The notes beneath the pieces were generated by a model. The model had not been told where the DNA came from. It worked only from the letters and a program-made list of their open reading frames with translations, and did no database searches. The translations under genes were made by a program, and so were the position numbers. This document shows, one piece after another, positions 36,608 to 44,929 of a stretch of 64,000 nucleotides of DNA (positions within the stretch are counted from its first letter, which is position 1; every line of letters starts with the position of its first letter). Source of the stretch: Verrucomicrobiota bacterium (GTDB taxonomy: Bacteria; Verrucomicrobiota; Verrucomicrobiia; Chthoniobacterales; Chthoniobacteraceae); assembly GCA_009885995.1 (NCBI GenBank), contig VFJQ01000001.1, positions 1-64,000 on the forward strand. Reading direction: 5' to 3'.

Positions 36608-36618
36608 GGGGCGATTTG

Positions 36619-36689
36619 AACCAACAAGACACAAAGACACAAAGGTTTGCTGCGGGAAATCTTGGTGCCTCGGTGCCTTGGTGGTGAAC
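36619..36689. repeat. Dispersed intergenic repeat (ACACAAAG / GGTGCCTTGGTGGTGAA type)
   Basis: Direct GACACAAA repeats are followed by GGTGCCTCGGTGCCTTGG. This is a pattern known as a widespread intergenic repeat in Verrucomicrobia, Planctomycetes and other phyla. It occupies most of the gap between the divergent ABCG and AsmA-like genes, so both promoters must overlap it. It is AT-richer than its surroundings. Confidence 0.65.
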
Positions 36690-36729
36690 AAGCCGTTGAC
36701 GCTGCGATCGGAGCCGGAAGTGTGCGCGC

Positions 36730-38115
36730 GTGCCCGCACCGTCCGCTCCCACTTCCCGCCGCCCGAGGATCGTATTCGCGTGGCTCGGTGGCGCGGTGGT
36801 GGTGTTGCTCGCGGCGTGGTTCGGCGTGAAGGCGTGGCTGCTGGCGTATCTGCACGGGCCGGAGTTTCAGCGGTTCGTGGATGCGCGGCTGAGCGAGACG
36901 CTGAGCGCGGAGGTGGAGTGCGCGCCGCTGCGCTTCGATGGGTTCGATGTGTTCTGCGACGGCGTGCGGGCGCGTGGCTACGAAGGCTCGCCCTTTGCGG
37001 AGGTGCGCGTCGAGCAGGTGCGCGCGCGGTTAAGCCTGCGGAAGTTTTTCGCGGGAGCGTGGGAGATCGAGCACATCGACGCGGAACGCCTCGCGGTGAA
37101 GCTCGATGGGACACGCCTCGCCTCACCGCTGACGCGGAAGCTCGAACCCCGAAGCTCGAAATCCGAAACAGGCTGGCTGCCGAACCGGCTCGAAGTAGGC
37201 GTGGCGAAGGTGCGCGAGTTGGAGATCGCGTGGGGCGATCTGCCGTCGAGCGCGGGGGCGCTGCGGCGGGTCGCGTTGCAGGCGACGCCGGCGGATGGCG
37301 GATGGAATATCGACGGACAAGGCGGGGAACTCGTCGCCGCGGGTTTGCCGCCGCTCGATGTCGCGATGCTGCGACTTCGCCAGCGCGGGACGATGTTGCT
37401 TGTGAACGAGGCGAAGTTTTCCGGTCGCACCGGCGGCGCGGCGGTGGCGAGCGGCGAGGTGGATTTCGGCAAGTCGCTCGACTTGCAGGCGCAGCTCGAC
37501 GGCATCGACCTCGCGCCCTTCCTCGATGGCGACTGGCGCGCGCGGCTTCACGGGCGCATGGCCGGGCTCGTGCGGGTGCAGAGTCCACTGCCCAGCGCGG
37601 GACCGCCGACGGTGAGCGGCTCGCTGCATCTCACCGACGCGCGCATCGAGGCGCTGCCGGTGCTCGATCAGATCGCGGTGTTCACGCGCACCCAGCAGTT
37701 CCGCCAGCTCACGCTCACGCGGGTGACGGGCGATTTTCGCCGCGACTCCACGCGGCTCGATGTGACGAAGTTGGTCGCCGAGAGCGAAGGCCGGCTGCGA
37801 GTGGAGGGCGGCTTCGCGATCGCGCAGGGGCAGATCGATGGGGCATTCCAAGTGGGCGTGCCGCCCGCGCTGCTGCAATGGCTGCCGGGGGCGCAGGAGC
37901 GCGTCTTCACGAACGCGCGCGATGGCTACGTGTGGGCGCCGATGGGGCTGACGGGCCCGGTGGAAGCGCCGAGCGAGGACTTGTCCGCGCGGCTCGCCGC
38001 AGCGGCGGGCGAAGCAGTGCTGGAGAAAGTCGAGGGCGCGACGCGCGATGCAATCCAGACCGGGAAGGACGCGGCGAAGAGCGCGCTCGATTTGCTGATC
38101 CCGCTTTTCAAATAG
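36730..38115 (+). CDS. AsmA-like membrane-anchored protein
   Basis: The protein has 461 residues from a GTG. It has an N-terminal anchor at about 14-36, then a long beta-rich region with repeating amphipathic strands. The first 120 residues (VDARLSETLSAEVECAPLRFDGF, in segments) and the middle (GEVDFGKSLDLQAQLDGIDLAPFL) follow the AsmA/TamB-like pattern of proteins thought to move or shape lipids between the two membranes. No closer family can be named. Its neighbour on the other strand is an ABCG transporter. Confidence 0.7.
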   Translation: MPAPSAPTSRRPRIVFAWLGGAVVVLLAAWFGVKAWLLAYLHGPEFQRFVDARLSETLSAEVECAPLRFDGFDVFCDGVRARGYEGSPFAEVRVEQVRARLSLRKFFAGAWEIEHIDAERLAVKLDGTRLASPLTRKLEPRSSKSETGWLPNRLEVGVAKVRELEIAWGDLPSSAGALRRVALQATPADGGWNIDGQGGELVAAGLPPLDVAMLRLRQRGTMLLVNEAKFSGRTGGAAVASGEVDFGKSLDLQAQLDGIDLAPFLDGDWRARLHGRMAGLVRVQSPLPSAGPPTVSGSLHLTDARIEALPVLDQIAVFTRTQQFRQLTLTRVTGDFRRDSTRLDVTKLVAESEGRLRVEGGFAIAQGQIDGAFQVGVPPALLQWLPGAQERVFTNARDGYVWAPMGLTGPVEAPSEDLSARLAAAAGEAVLEKVEGATRDAIQTGKDAAKSALDLLIPLFK

Positions 38116-38119
38116 CGGC

Positions 38120-39622
38120 TCACGCCGCCGAGCGCGCGCGCTTGAGTTCGGCGCTGGTCTTCTCCGTCTCACGCAGGAGCGCGGGCACGGTCGGCAGCGC
38201 GCGGGCGCGGACGTAGATCTGGTAGCTGAAGAGACCGCGCACGAGGGCGATGCCGATGTCATTGAACGCGACGAGGAGGCGGCCGAGGAAGTTGTCGCCG
38301 ACGGCCTTCGGGAAGGGCGCCGGGATGCCGCGCATCTCCTCGATCTTAAAGCCGGTCTGCTCGAACAGCTCGCGCAGCGAATTGAACGTGAAGAGCCGCG
38401 TGTGCGTGCGGTCGAGGATGCCTTTGCGTCCGTAGTTGAACTGGCCGAGCAGCAGCATGAAGCGCGTGATGAAGAAGCCGACGTTTGCGGTCGTGAGGAC
38501 GATCTCCGGGCACTTGTAGGCGGCGGCGACGCGCAGGCGCTCCATGAACGCCTCCGGGTCGTGAAGGTGCTCGATCACGTCGAGCATGAAGATCTGATCG
38601 AAGTCGGAGACTTCGACGGGGAACTCGCCGGCATCGAGGTCGAAGCGGCGGAACTCGACCTTCGCGCTGCCGGACTCGCGCACGTATTGATCGATGCCGA
38701 CGATGCGCGACGCTTTCTTCGCCAGCTCGTCGGCGACGTAGCCCTGGCCGCAGCCGATATCGAGCACGGTCGCGCCTTCACGCACCGAGTCGATGGCCAT
38801 CGTGTGCGAGGAGGTGAAGCCGAGCTTGAGATCGTAGGTGAGCTCGACCTGGCCGACGTCGAACTTGCGATCGTAGAGCAGGTTCATCTCGTGGAACTTC
38901 GCGCGCAGCACGGAGCGGCAGCAGTCCCACGCATATTTGATCCCGTTCACGTGGCAGATTTCGTCACCGTAATACGTGGGGATCGGGATCTCGACGATCT
39001 TCAGCCCGGCGAAGACGAGCTGGATGATGATGTCGGTGTCGAAGTGGAAGTCGTTCGAGTTGCGATCGAACGGGATGCGCGCGAGCGCCTTCGTGGAGTA
39101 GAGGCGGTAGCCGCTGTGAAACTCGCTGAGCTGGGTCTTGAGCACGCGGTTTTCGATCGCGGTGAGCACCTGGTTGCCGACCCATTTATACATCGGCATC
39201 CCGCCTTTGAGCGCGTCCTGCTTGTTGATCATGCGCGAGCCGAAGACAGCGTCGGCTTCACCCTTGAGCAGCGGATCGAGCAGCAGAGGCAGCTTCTCCG
39301 GCGCATACTGGCCGTCGCCGTGGACGAGCGCGACGACGTCGAAGCCGTGGTCGATCGCGTAGCGGTAGCCGAGCTTTTGATTGCCGCCGTAGCCTTGGTT
39401 TGTGGGCGTGCGGAGGACGGTGATCTTCAAGTCGCTGGCCGGGTCCTCGTGCTTGAGGCCGGCGCCGAAGGTGTCGTCCTTCGAGGAGTCGTCGATGATG
39501 AGGACTTCGACGTTCTTTGTGCGCAACTCGGCAGGGATGCGCGAGAGGACGCTGGAGATGGTTTTCTCCGCGTTGTAGGCGACGATGAAAATGAGGACGC
39601 GCTGATCGGCGAGGTCGGTCAC
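38120..39622 (-). CDS. Glycosyltransferase family 2 fused to SAM-dependent methyltransferase
   Basis: The protein has 500 residues. Residues 1-230 form a DPM1-like GT-A domain, with FIVAYNAEKTISSVL, the nucleotide-sugar Asp pair in LVHGDGQY, and GSRM. Residues about 275-460 are a class I methyltransferase with ATVLDIGCGQGYVADELA and an acidic post-II motif MLDVIEHLHDPE. A GT2 enzyme of this type attaches a sugar to polyprenyl phosphate or a glycan, and the methyltransferase could modify the same product. The GTG at 39622 avoids overlap with the divergent gene at 39701. An upstream start is possible. Confidence 0.85.
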   Translation of the reverse strand: MTDLADQRVLIFIVAYNAEKTISSVLSRIPAELRTKNVEVLIIDDSSKDDTFGAGLKHEDPASDLKITVLRTPTNQGYGGNQKLGYRYAIDHGFDVVALVHGDGQYAPEKLPLLLDPLLKGEADAVFGSRMINKQDALKGGMPMYKWVGNQVLTAIENRVLKTQLSEFHSGYRLYSTKALARIPFDRNSNDFHFDTDIIIQLVFAGLKIVEIPIPTYYGDEICHVNGIKYAWDCCRSVLRAKFHEMNLLYDRKFDVGQVELTYDLKLGFTSSHTMAIDSVREGATVLDIGCGQGYVADELAKKASRIVGIDQYVRESGSAKVEFRRFDLDAGEFPVEVSDFDQIFMLDVIEHLHDPEAFMERLRVAAAYKCPEIVLTTANVGFFITRFMLLLGQFNYGRKGILDRTHTRLFTFNSLRELFEQTGFKIEEMRGIPAPFPKAVGDNFLGRLLVAFNDIGIALVRGLFSYQIYVRARALPTVPALLRETEKTSAELKRARSAA

Positions 39623-39700
39623 GGCGCGGAGGATAGCTAGGCTGCGGAGCCGCGCCAGTTTCAAACCGGAGCGTCTTGTGAGAGGCTGCGCGCCCGCCGC

Positions 39701-40456
39701 TTGAACCGACGCCATCACCCCTCAACTCCAAAGCTCATCGCCGAGACCGACGAGTTTCTCGTCGTGGACAAGCCGCCCTTTCTCGAAGCGCACCCGACCA
39801 AGCCCGGCGGCGCTCGCACGCTGTGGGACGGGATGCGCGAACTGCTCGCTTACGAGATCGCGAACGGCGGGCAGGTCTCGATCATCAACCGCCTCGACCG
39901 CGAGACGAGCGGGCTCACGATCATCGCGAAGACGCGCGACGCCGCGCGAATGCTCAGCCGTGAGATGGCCGCACGCGCGATCGGAAAGGAATACCTCGCG
40001 GTCGTGTGGGGCTGGCCGGAGCGCGACGCGTGGGAAGTCGATGCGCCGCTGCTGCGGCTCGGTTCGGTGGAGCCATTTCGGATTTGGCTAAAGCAAGGCA
40101 TTCATCCGGACGGCGTGCCGGCACGGACACGCTTTCGGGTCGAGCGGCGCTTTCGGCGCGAGACGACGAATGGGCGCGAGTTCGCGATCGTGCGCGCCTT
40201 TCCCGAGACGGGCCGCACGCACCAGATCCGCGTGCATCTTGCGCACAGCGGCCACGCGATCGTCGGCGACAAAATCTACGGACCTGACGAAGGCTGTTAC
40301 CTCGAGTTCATCGAAACGAGCTGGACGCTGGCGCTCGCCGAGCGGCTGCTCCTACCGCGCCACGCGCTGCATTCTGCCGCGCTGCGGATCGAGTCGCGCG
40401 CGATTGGCTGGGAATCGCCGCTCCCGGAAGACCTTGTTGCCTTCGTCGCAGAATAA
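39701..40456 (+). CDS. RluA-family RNA pseudouridine synthase
   Basis: This 251-residue protein from a TTG start has the catalytic motif INRLDRETSGL (Asp) and the family segments FLVVDKPPFLEAHP, RTHQIRVHLAHSGHAIVGD and PRHALHSAAL. It converts uridine to pseudouridine in rRNA or tRNA, and the exact site is unknown. No S4 domain precedes the catalytic domain, as in RluA and TruC types. It is divergent from the glycosyltransferase fusion gene and 55 bp upstream of the next gene. Confidence 0.92.
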   Translation: MNRRHHPSTPKLIAETDEFLVVDKPPFLEAHPTKPGGARTLWDGMRELLAYEIANGGQVSIINRLDRETSGLTIIAKTRDAARMLSREMAARAIGKEYLAVVWGWPERDAWEVDAPLLRLGSVEPFRIWLKQGIHPDGVPARTRFRVERRFRRETTNGREFAIVRAFPETGRTHQIRVHLAHSGHAIVGDKIYGPDEGCYLEFIETSWTLALAERLLLPRHALHSAALRIESRAIGWESPLPEDLVAFVAE

Positions 40457-40511
40457 CGCGGCGCAAAAAAACTGCTCGCCGCCACGCGAGGAGCGCGATA
40501 CGCGTCCCGGC

Positions 40512-41387
40512 ATGAAGGTTTCCGCCAAATGCATGAACCACTCCGGGTGCCTCAAGGCCTACCGGGGGGAAATTATCGAACTCGACCCCGGTGCGCCACT
40601 CGTCTGCCCCGAGTGCGGCAAGCCGCTGAGCAAGGCCGGCGGTGGTGCGGGAGGTGCGATCAAGATCGCGGCGATCGGCGTCGCTGTGCTCGTGGTCGCC
40701 GTCGGCGCTATCGTCGGGATGAAAGTCATGGGGAAGAAAGGCAGCGGCACCGCGGTAGCCGAGCCGACACCCATGCAGGAAGTCACGACGCCACCTTCGA
40801 CGCCCGTCCCGCCTTCCACCGAGCCCGCCACGAAGCCGATGGCAACCATCACGCCACCGGCGGCCATACCGATGCCCGATACGCCGCCGCCCGCCGATGA
40901 GCCGCCGCCCGCCGCACCGATCGCGACGAACGAAGCGGTGACCGACCAGATCCGGCAGGAAGTGCTCACCCGCATCGACAAGATCCCGAACCTCAGCCCG
41001 GAGAAAAAGGACCGGCTTTACGTGAGCGTGCAGCGCGCTCGCGACATGCGGAAGATCGTCGAGATCTCATTTGCTTCCGGCCAGGCGCAGATGCCGAGCA
41101 CTTCCGCCCCGCAGGTGAAGAAGCTGCTCGAAGATCCCGCCGTCGTGAAATTCCGCGACGACCTCACCGCCGTCTTCGTAGTGCTCGGCTTCGCCGACGC
41201 AAAGGGCGACGAGAAGACCAACTACGCGATCTCCGAGAAGCGCGCGAAGTCCGTCGTTGATTTCATGGAAAAGCAGGCTGCTGTGAAAAACGTGACCCAC
41301 TCCGTCGCCATGGGCGGCACGAACCTCGTGGACAAGACGAACACCGCCAAGAATCGCGTCGCCGAGATCTGGGCGGTGCTGCCGTAA
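40512..41387 (+). CDS. Zinc-ribbon, transmembrane, OmpA-like protein
   Basis: The protein has 291 residues. The N-terminus has Cys residues at 7 and 13 and a CPECGKPL pair near 32-35, like a small zinc ribbon. A membrane helix at about 51-70 follows, then a Pro/Thr-rich linker (75-135) and a C-terminal OmpA/MotB-like domain (about 165-290, with ISEKRAKSVVDFMEK). The order implies a cytoplasmic zinc ribbon and a periplasmic peptidoglycan-binding domain. It lies 18 bp before the double-FHA ABC transporter, so the two are probably one unit. Confidence 0.8.
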   Translation: MKVSAKCMNHSGCLKAYRGEIIELDPGAPLVCPECGKPLSKAGGGAGGAIKIAAIGVAVLVVAVGAIVGMKVMGKKGSGTAVAEPTPMQEVTTPPSTPVPPSTEPATKPMATITPPAAIPMPDTPPPADEPPPAAPIATNEAVTDQIRQEVLTRIDKIPNLSPEKKDRLYVSVQRARDMRKIVEISFASGQAQMPSTSAPQVKKLLEDPAVVKFRDDLTAVFVVLGFADAKGDEKTNYAISEKRAKSVVDFMEKQAAVKNVTHSVAMGGTNLVDKTNTAKNRVAEIWAVLP

Positions 41388-41405
41388 GATGGCGCAGGCG
41401 CCGCG

Positions 41406-43742
41406 ATGAGCGCGCCGCGGCTCATCATCATCCGCGGACTCGATGCGGCCAGCTTCCCACTCCAAGTCGGGCAGGGTGTCGTCGGTCGCGCGCCCGGCAG
41501 CGCGATCGAGTTGCGCCACCCGGAGATTTCGCGCCAGCACTGCCGCATCGCGTGGGACGGGACGACGTGCATGGTCGAAAACCTCAGTTCGACGCGCGGA
41601 ACGACCGTCAACGGTCTCGCCATCGCCACACCCGTCGCGCTCAAGCCGGGTGAGGAACTCGGCGTCGGTCCCGTCTATATGCGCCTAGAACTCGATGGCC
41701 CCACCGTCGCCCCGCCCGAGCCGCCACCTTTGCCGCCGACCACCGCAAACGTGATCCTTGTCCGCGGCATGCCGACCGACCGCATCGACCTGCGCGGCGG
41801 CCCGCTCATCATCGGGCGCGAAGCATCGTGCGACGTGGTGCTCAACGACAAGTCCGTCTCCCGCAAGCACGCCAGCCTCCACCCACTGCCCGGCGGCGGC
41901 TGCCGCGTGCGCGATGAGCACAGCCAGGGCGGCTCCTTCGTGAACGGCCGCCGCTTCGACGAGCACGAGTTCACCGTCGGCGACCGGCTCGAGATCGGGC
42001 CGTTCTGTTTTCAGTTCGACGGCATCGCGCTCGTCAGCGTCACGAATACTTCCGGCGGCAGCATCCGCGCACAGGCGATCACCATGCGCATCTCGGAGCG
42101 CTCACTGCTCGACGTGGTGATGAGCAGGCCGCGTCGCGACAACGTCATCCTCGACGACGTGTCGGTCAGCGTGCCTCCGTCGCGCTTCTTCGGCCTCATC
42201 GGCCCGAGCGGCGCGGGCAAATCTTCTCTGCTCCACACGCTCGCCGGCTTGCGCAAGCCCGAGAGCGGCGCGGTGCTCATCGACGGCGAAGACATCTACG
42301 CCCACGACCAACCGCCCTCGTTCGGCTTCGTGCCGCAGGACGACATCGTCCACGGCGAACTCACTGTGCGGCAGGCGCTGCAATTCAGCGCCCGCCTTCG
42401 CCTCTCGCGCGAAACGCCACGGCACGAACTCAACCGCCTCATCACGCAGACGCTCGATCAGCTCATGCTCACCCCGCGCGCCGAGTTGCCGATCTGGCGG
42501 CTCTCCGGCGGCCAGCGCAAGCGCGTGAGCGTCGCCGTCGAGCTCCTCGCGCGCCCATCGATCCTCTACCTCGACGAACCCACCTCCGGCCTCGATCCCG
42601 CGACTGAGTTCCAGCTCATGACGCTGCTGCGCGATCTCGCCGACACCGGCTGCACGATCGTCTGCACCACGCACGTGATGGAGAACGCCTTCCTCATCGA
42701 CCAACTCGTGATCCTCGTCGGCGGCTGCCTCGCGTATCAGGGCTCGCCCGCCGAAGTGAAAGATTACTTCGGCGTGAAAAAGCTCACCGACCTCTACGAG
42801 CGGCTCGACGAACGTCCGCCGAAGCAGTGGAAGGAAGCCTTTCTCCCGATCGCTGCGGCACGCCCCGGCGAAGCGCTCGCCGGCGCCGGAGCCGCGCGCC
42901 CGCCGCAGAAAGTCCGCCGCGCCTTCCCTCTCCCGATCCTGCTCGCGCGCCAGTGGACCATCCTGCGCAGCGACTGGCGGAACTTCCTCATCCTCATCGG
43001 CCAGCCGCCGATCATTGCCGCGCTCGTCTGCTGGGTCGTCACCAAGGACACCGACTACCCGCGCGACCTGATCATGTTCTTCGCCTACCTCTCGACGCTG
43101 TGGTTTGGCACGAGCAACGCGGCCCAGGAGATCGTGAAAGAGATCGCCATCTATCGCCGGGAGCGGCTCGTCGGCGTGAGCGGACACTCCTACCTGCTGA
43201 GCAAGTTTCTCTTTCTCGGCGCGCTGACTTGTGGGCAGTCGATGCTGCTGCTTTTCCTGATGGTCCTTTTCGAGGGCGGGCGCGACGGCTCGGTCCTCAT
43301 CCAAGGAGTAGGCCTTTGCACGACCGCGCTCGCCGCCGTCGGCATCGGCTGCGCCATCTCCGCCCTCGCACGCAGCGTCATGCAGGCGGTGATGATCGTG
43401 CCGCTGGTGCTCATCCCCATGATCATCTTCTCCGGCTTCGTGGTCCGCCCCTCGCAGATGACCAAGGCCGTGCTCACCGCCAGCCGCAACACGCCGGGCT
43501 ACGCCGCGCAGGTCTTCATGGACACCAGCTTCATCTACGACCGCGACTGGACGGAGGTGCGTGAGAACTCCCACCGACTCTCCGGCGGCTACCTGCAAAA
43601 GCTCGTGGCTGACGCGAAGGTGGTCGATGACCGCTGGCTCGATTTGCGCCCTGCGGGCCAGGCCGGCGCCGTCCACGCGTGCTGGTTGCTTGTCACCTAT
43701 TGGCTCGCTTGGTTCACCCTGCGCCGCCGCGAGCGCGGGTAA
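41406..43742 (+). CDS. ABC transporter with two FHA domains (FHA-FHA-ATPase-permease)
   Basis: The protein has 778 residues. FHA domain 1 is at about 20-90 (GRAPGSAIELRHPEISRQHC) and FHA domain 2 at about 130-205 (GREASCDVVLNDKSVSRKHAS); FHA domains bind phosphothreonine. The ABC domain has GPSGAGKSS, LSGGQRKRVSVAVELL, LYLDEPTSGLD and TTHVMENA. The ABC2 permease domain (about 500-775) has six helices. This ABCG-like layout suggests that transport is controlled by a Ser/Thr kinase, though none is encoded nearby. The substrate is unknown. Confidence 0.93.
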   Translation: MSAPRLIIIRGLDAASFPLQVGQGVVGRAPGSAIELRHPEISRQHCRIAWDGTTCMVENLSSTRGTTVNGLAIATPVALKPGEELGVGPVYMRLELDGPTVAPPEPPPLPPTTANVILVRGMPTDRIDLRGGPLIIGREASCDVVLNDKSVSRKHASLHPLPGGGCRVRDEHSQGGSFVNGRRFDEHEFTVGDRLEIGPFCFQFDGIALVSVTNTSGGSIRAQAITMRISERSLLDVVMSRPRRDNVILDDVSVSVPPSRFFGLIGPSGAGKSSLLHTLAGLRKPESGAVLIDGEDIYAHDQPPSFGFVPQDDIVHGELTVRQALQFSARLRLSRETPRHELNRLITQTLDQLMLTPRAELPIWRLSGGQRKRVSVAVELLARPSILYLDEPTSGLDPATEFQLMTLLRDLADTGCTIVCTTHVMENAFLIDQLVILVGGCLAYQGSPAEVKDYFGVKKLTDLYERLDERPPKQWKEAFLPIAAARPGEALAGAGAARPPQKVRRAFPLPILLARQWTILRSDWRNFLILIGQPPIIAALVCWVVTKDTDYPRDLIMFFAYLSTLWFGTSNAAQEIVKEIAIYRRERLVGVSGHSYLLSKFLFLGALTCGQSMLLLFLMVLFEGGRDGSVLIQGVGLCTTALAAVGIGCAISALARSVMQAVMIVPLVLIPMIIFSGFVVRPSQMTKAVLTASRNTPGYAAQVFMDTSFIYDRDWTEVRENSHRLSGGYLQKLVADAKVVDDRWLDLRPAGQAGAVHACWLLVTYWLAWFTLRRRERG

Positions 43743-43744
43743 AG

Positions 43745-43823
43745 GTAGGGACGGCTGTCCCCAGCCGTCCGCGAGGGAGAGGTGATTCGCAGGGCGCGGC
43801 GCGGTGAGGACACCGCGCCCTAC
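43745..43823 (+). repeat. REPIN-like element, family A (copy 5)
   Basis: GTAGGG at 43745-43750 and CCCTAC at 43818-43823 enclose ACGGCTG-TCCC-CAGCCGT and GCGCGGTG-AGGA-CACCGCGC. The first stem differs from copy 3 (ACCGCTG/CAGCGGT) by compensated bases, so the structure is kept. It starts 3 bp after the FHA-ABC transporter stop codon. It is the only feature between that gene and the EVE gene. Confidence 0.8.
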
Positions 43824-43869
43824 CAATCACTCTCGACCTTTCACGACCGATTCCTTACCACCCCCGCTG

Positions 43870-44295
43870 ATGTCCAAGACCAAGCAGCACTGGCTGGTGA
43901 AGCAGGAGCCCACGGCCTATTCGTGGGAGCAGTTCGTAAAGGACGGCGGCACCGCGTGGACCGGCGTCCGGAATTTCCAAGCCCGGATCAACCTCCGCGC
44001 GATGCGCCGTGGCGACGAGGTGCTCTTCTATCACAGCGTCGTCGGGAAGGCCGTGGTCGGCATCGCGAAAGTCGCGCGCGAAGCCTATCCCGACCCCACC
44101 GCCGACGAGGACGGCTGGGTCTGCGTCGATCTCGCCCCCGTGCGCCCGCTCAAGTCGCCGGTGTCGCTGGAGCAGATCAAAGCGACGCCCACGCTCAAGG
44201 ACATCGCGCTTCTGCGCCAGTCGCGGCTGTCTGTGATGCCGCTGAGCGCCGGGGATTTCGCGGCGATCGTCGCGCTGTCCAAACTCGCACCTTGA
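43870..44295 (+). CDS. EVE-domain protein
   Basis: This 141-residue protein is the length of a single EVE domain (PUA-like fold, thymocyte nuclear protein 1 family). Visible signatures are HWLVKQEPTAYSWEQF, WTGVRNFQARINLRAM, GDEVLFYHS and the closing GDFAAIVAL. EVE proteins bind modified bases in DNA or RNA and occur in RNA modification and defence contexts. Neither context is seen here, so a housekeeping role is as likely. Confidence 0.93.
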   Translation: MSKTKQHWLVKQEPTAYSWEQFVKDGGTAWTGVRNFQARINLRAMRRGDEVLFYHSVVGKAVVGIAKVAREAYPDPTADEDGWVCVDLAPVRPLKSPVSLEQIKATPTLKDIALLRQSRLSVMPLSAGDFAAIVALSKLAP

Positions 44296-44346
44296 AGCAC
44301 GCCGCCCGCTGAACTACTAGGCCGCCACTTCGAGGCTCCCTGAACG

Positions 44347-44883
44347 ATGAAAACACTGATCGCATTCCTGATTCTGGCCGGGCTCGCAGCCTACTACGGG
44401 AACGAGCTGCGGAAGGAAAACGCGCAACTGAAAGCGCAGGTCAGCGAACTCGCGGAGAAGATACCGGAGGAAGAAAAGGCTCAACTGTTTGCCGCGAAGC
44501 CCTTGTGGGAGACGAAGGTTCCCCAATCGACGGCAAAACCGATGACCAAGCACAACCGCATCCTTTGCCCCCAGTGCAAAGGCGAAGGCGCGGTAATGGT
44601 GCGGCGAGGGACCAACGACGTGAAAATGATGTGCGGCCTGTGCATGGGGGCCGGCAAACGGGAATTCGACATGCCGTCACGCGACGAGGTCTGCCCCGAC
44701 TGCGGCGGCATGGGGAAACGAATCGTCCTCCACACGGTCGCCCCTCGCAGCGGCGGCAGTCTCAGCCAGCAGAGTCTCGATGGGAGCAGCCCGAGCGGGG
44801 GCTTCGCCAAGCAAGCTCCGACATCGACCTCATGCCCGCGCTGTCTCGGCAAGGGCCACATCAATAGACCCGGCACACAGTAG
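44347..44883 (+). CDS. Membrane-anchored protein with DnaJ-like zinc-binding repeats
   Basis: The protein has 178 residues. An N-terminal anchor (about 1-17, MKTLIAFLILAGLAAYYG) is followed by a short Glu/Lys coiled-coil-like helix. Then come four CxxC units of the DnaJ cysteine-rich kind: CPQCKGEG, CGLCMGAG, CPDCGGMG and CPRCLGKG. This gives two zinc sites, outside the cytoplasm if the anchor is a signal anchor. No J domain is present. Function is unknown. Confidence 0.78.
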   Translation: MKTLIAFLILAGLAAYYGNELRKENAQLKAQVSELAEKIPEEEKAQLFAAKPLWETKVPQSTAKPMTKHNRILCPQCKGEGAVMVRRGTNDVKMMCGLCMGAGKREFDMPSRDEVCPDCGGMGKRIVLHTVAPRSGGSLSQQSLDGSSPSGGFAKQAPTSTSCPRCLGKGHINRPGTQ

Positions 44884-44929
44884 CCCGTGCGACTCGTGAC
44901 CACGGACCGCGCACTGATGAGCGCTCCGC

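Noticed and set aside
36608..37588. 327-codon upstream extension of the ABCG transporter frame
   Set aside because: It runs through a repeat and opposite the AsmA-like gene. ABC homology starts at the GTG at 36607.
43870..44295. EVE protein as part of a defence island
   Set aside because: No restriction, nuclease or other defence gene lies nearby. Its neighbours are a transporter and an unknown membrane protein.
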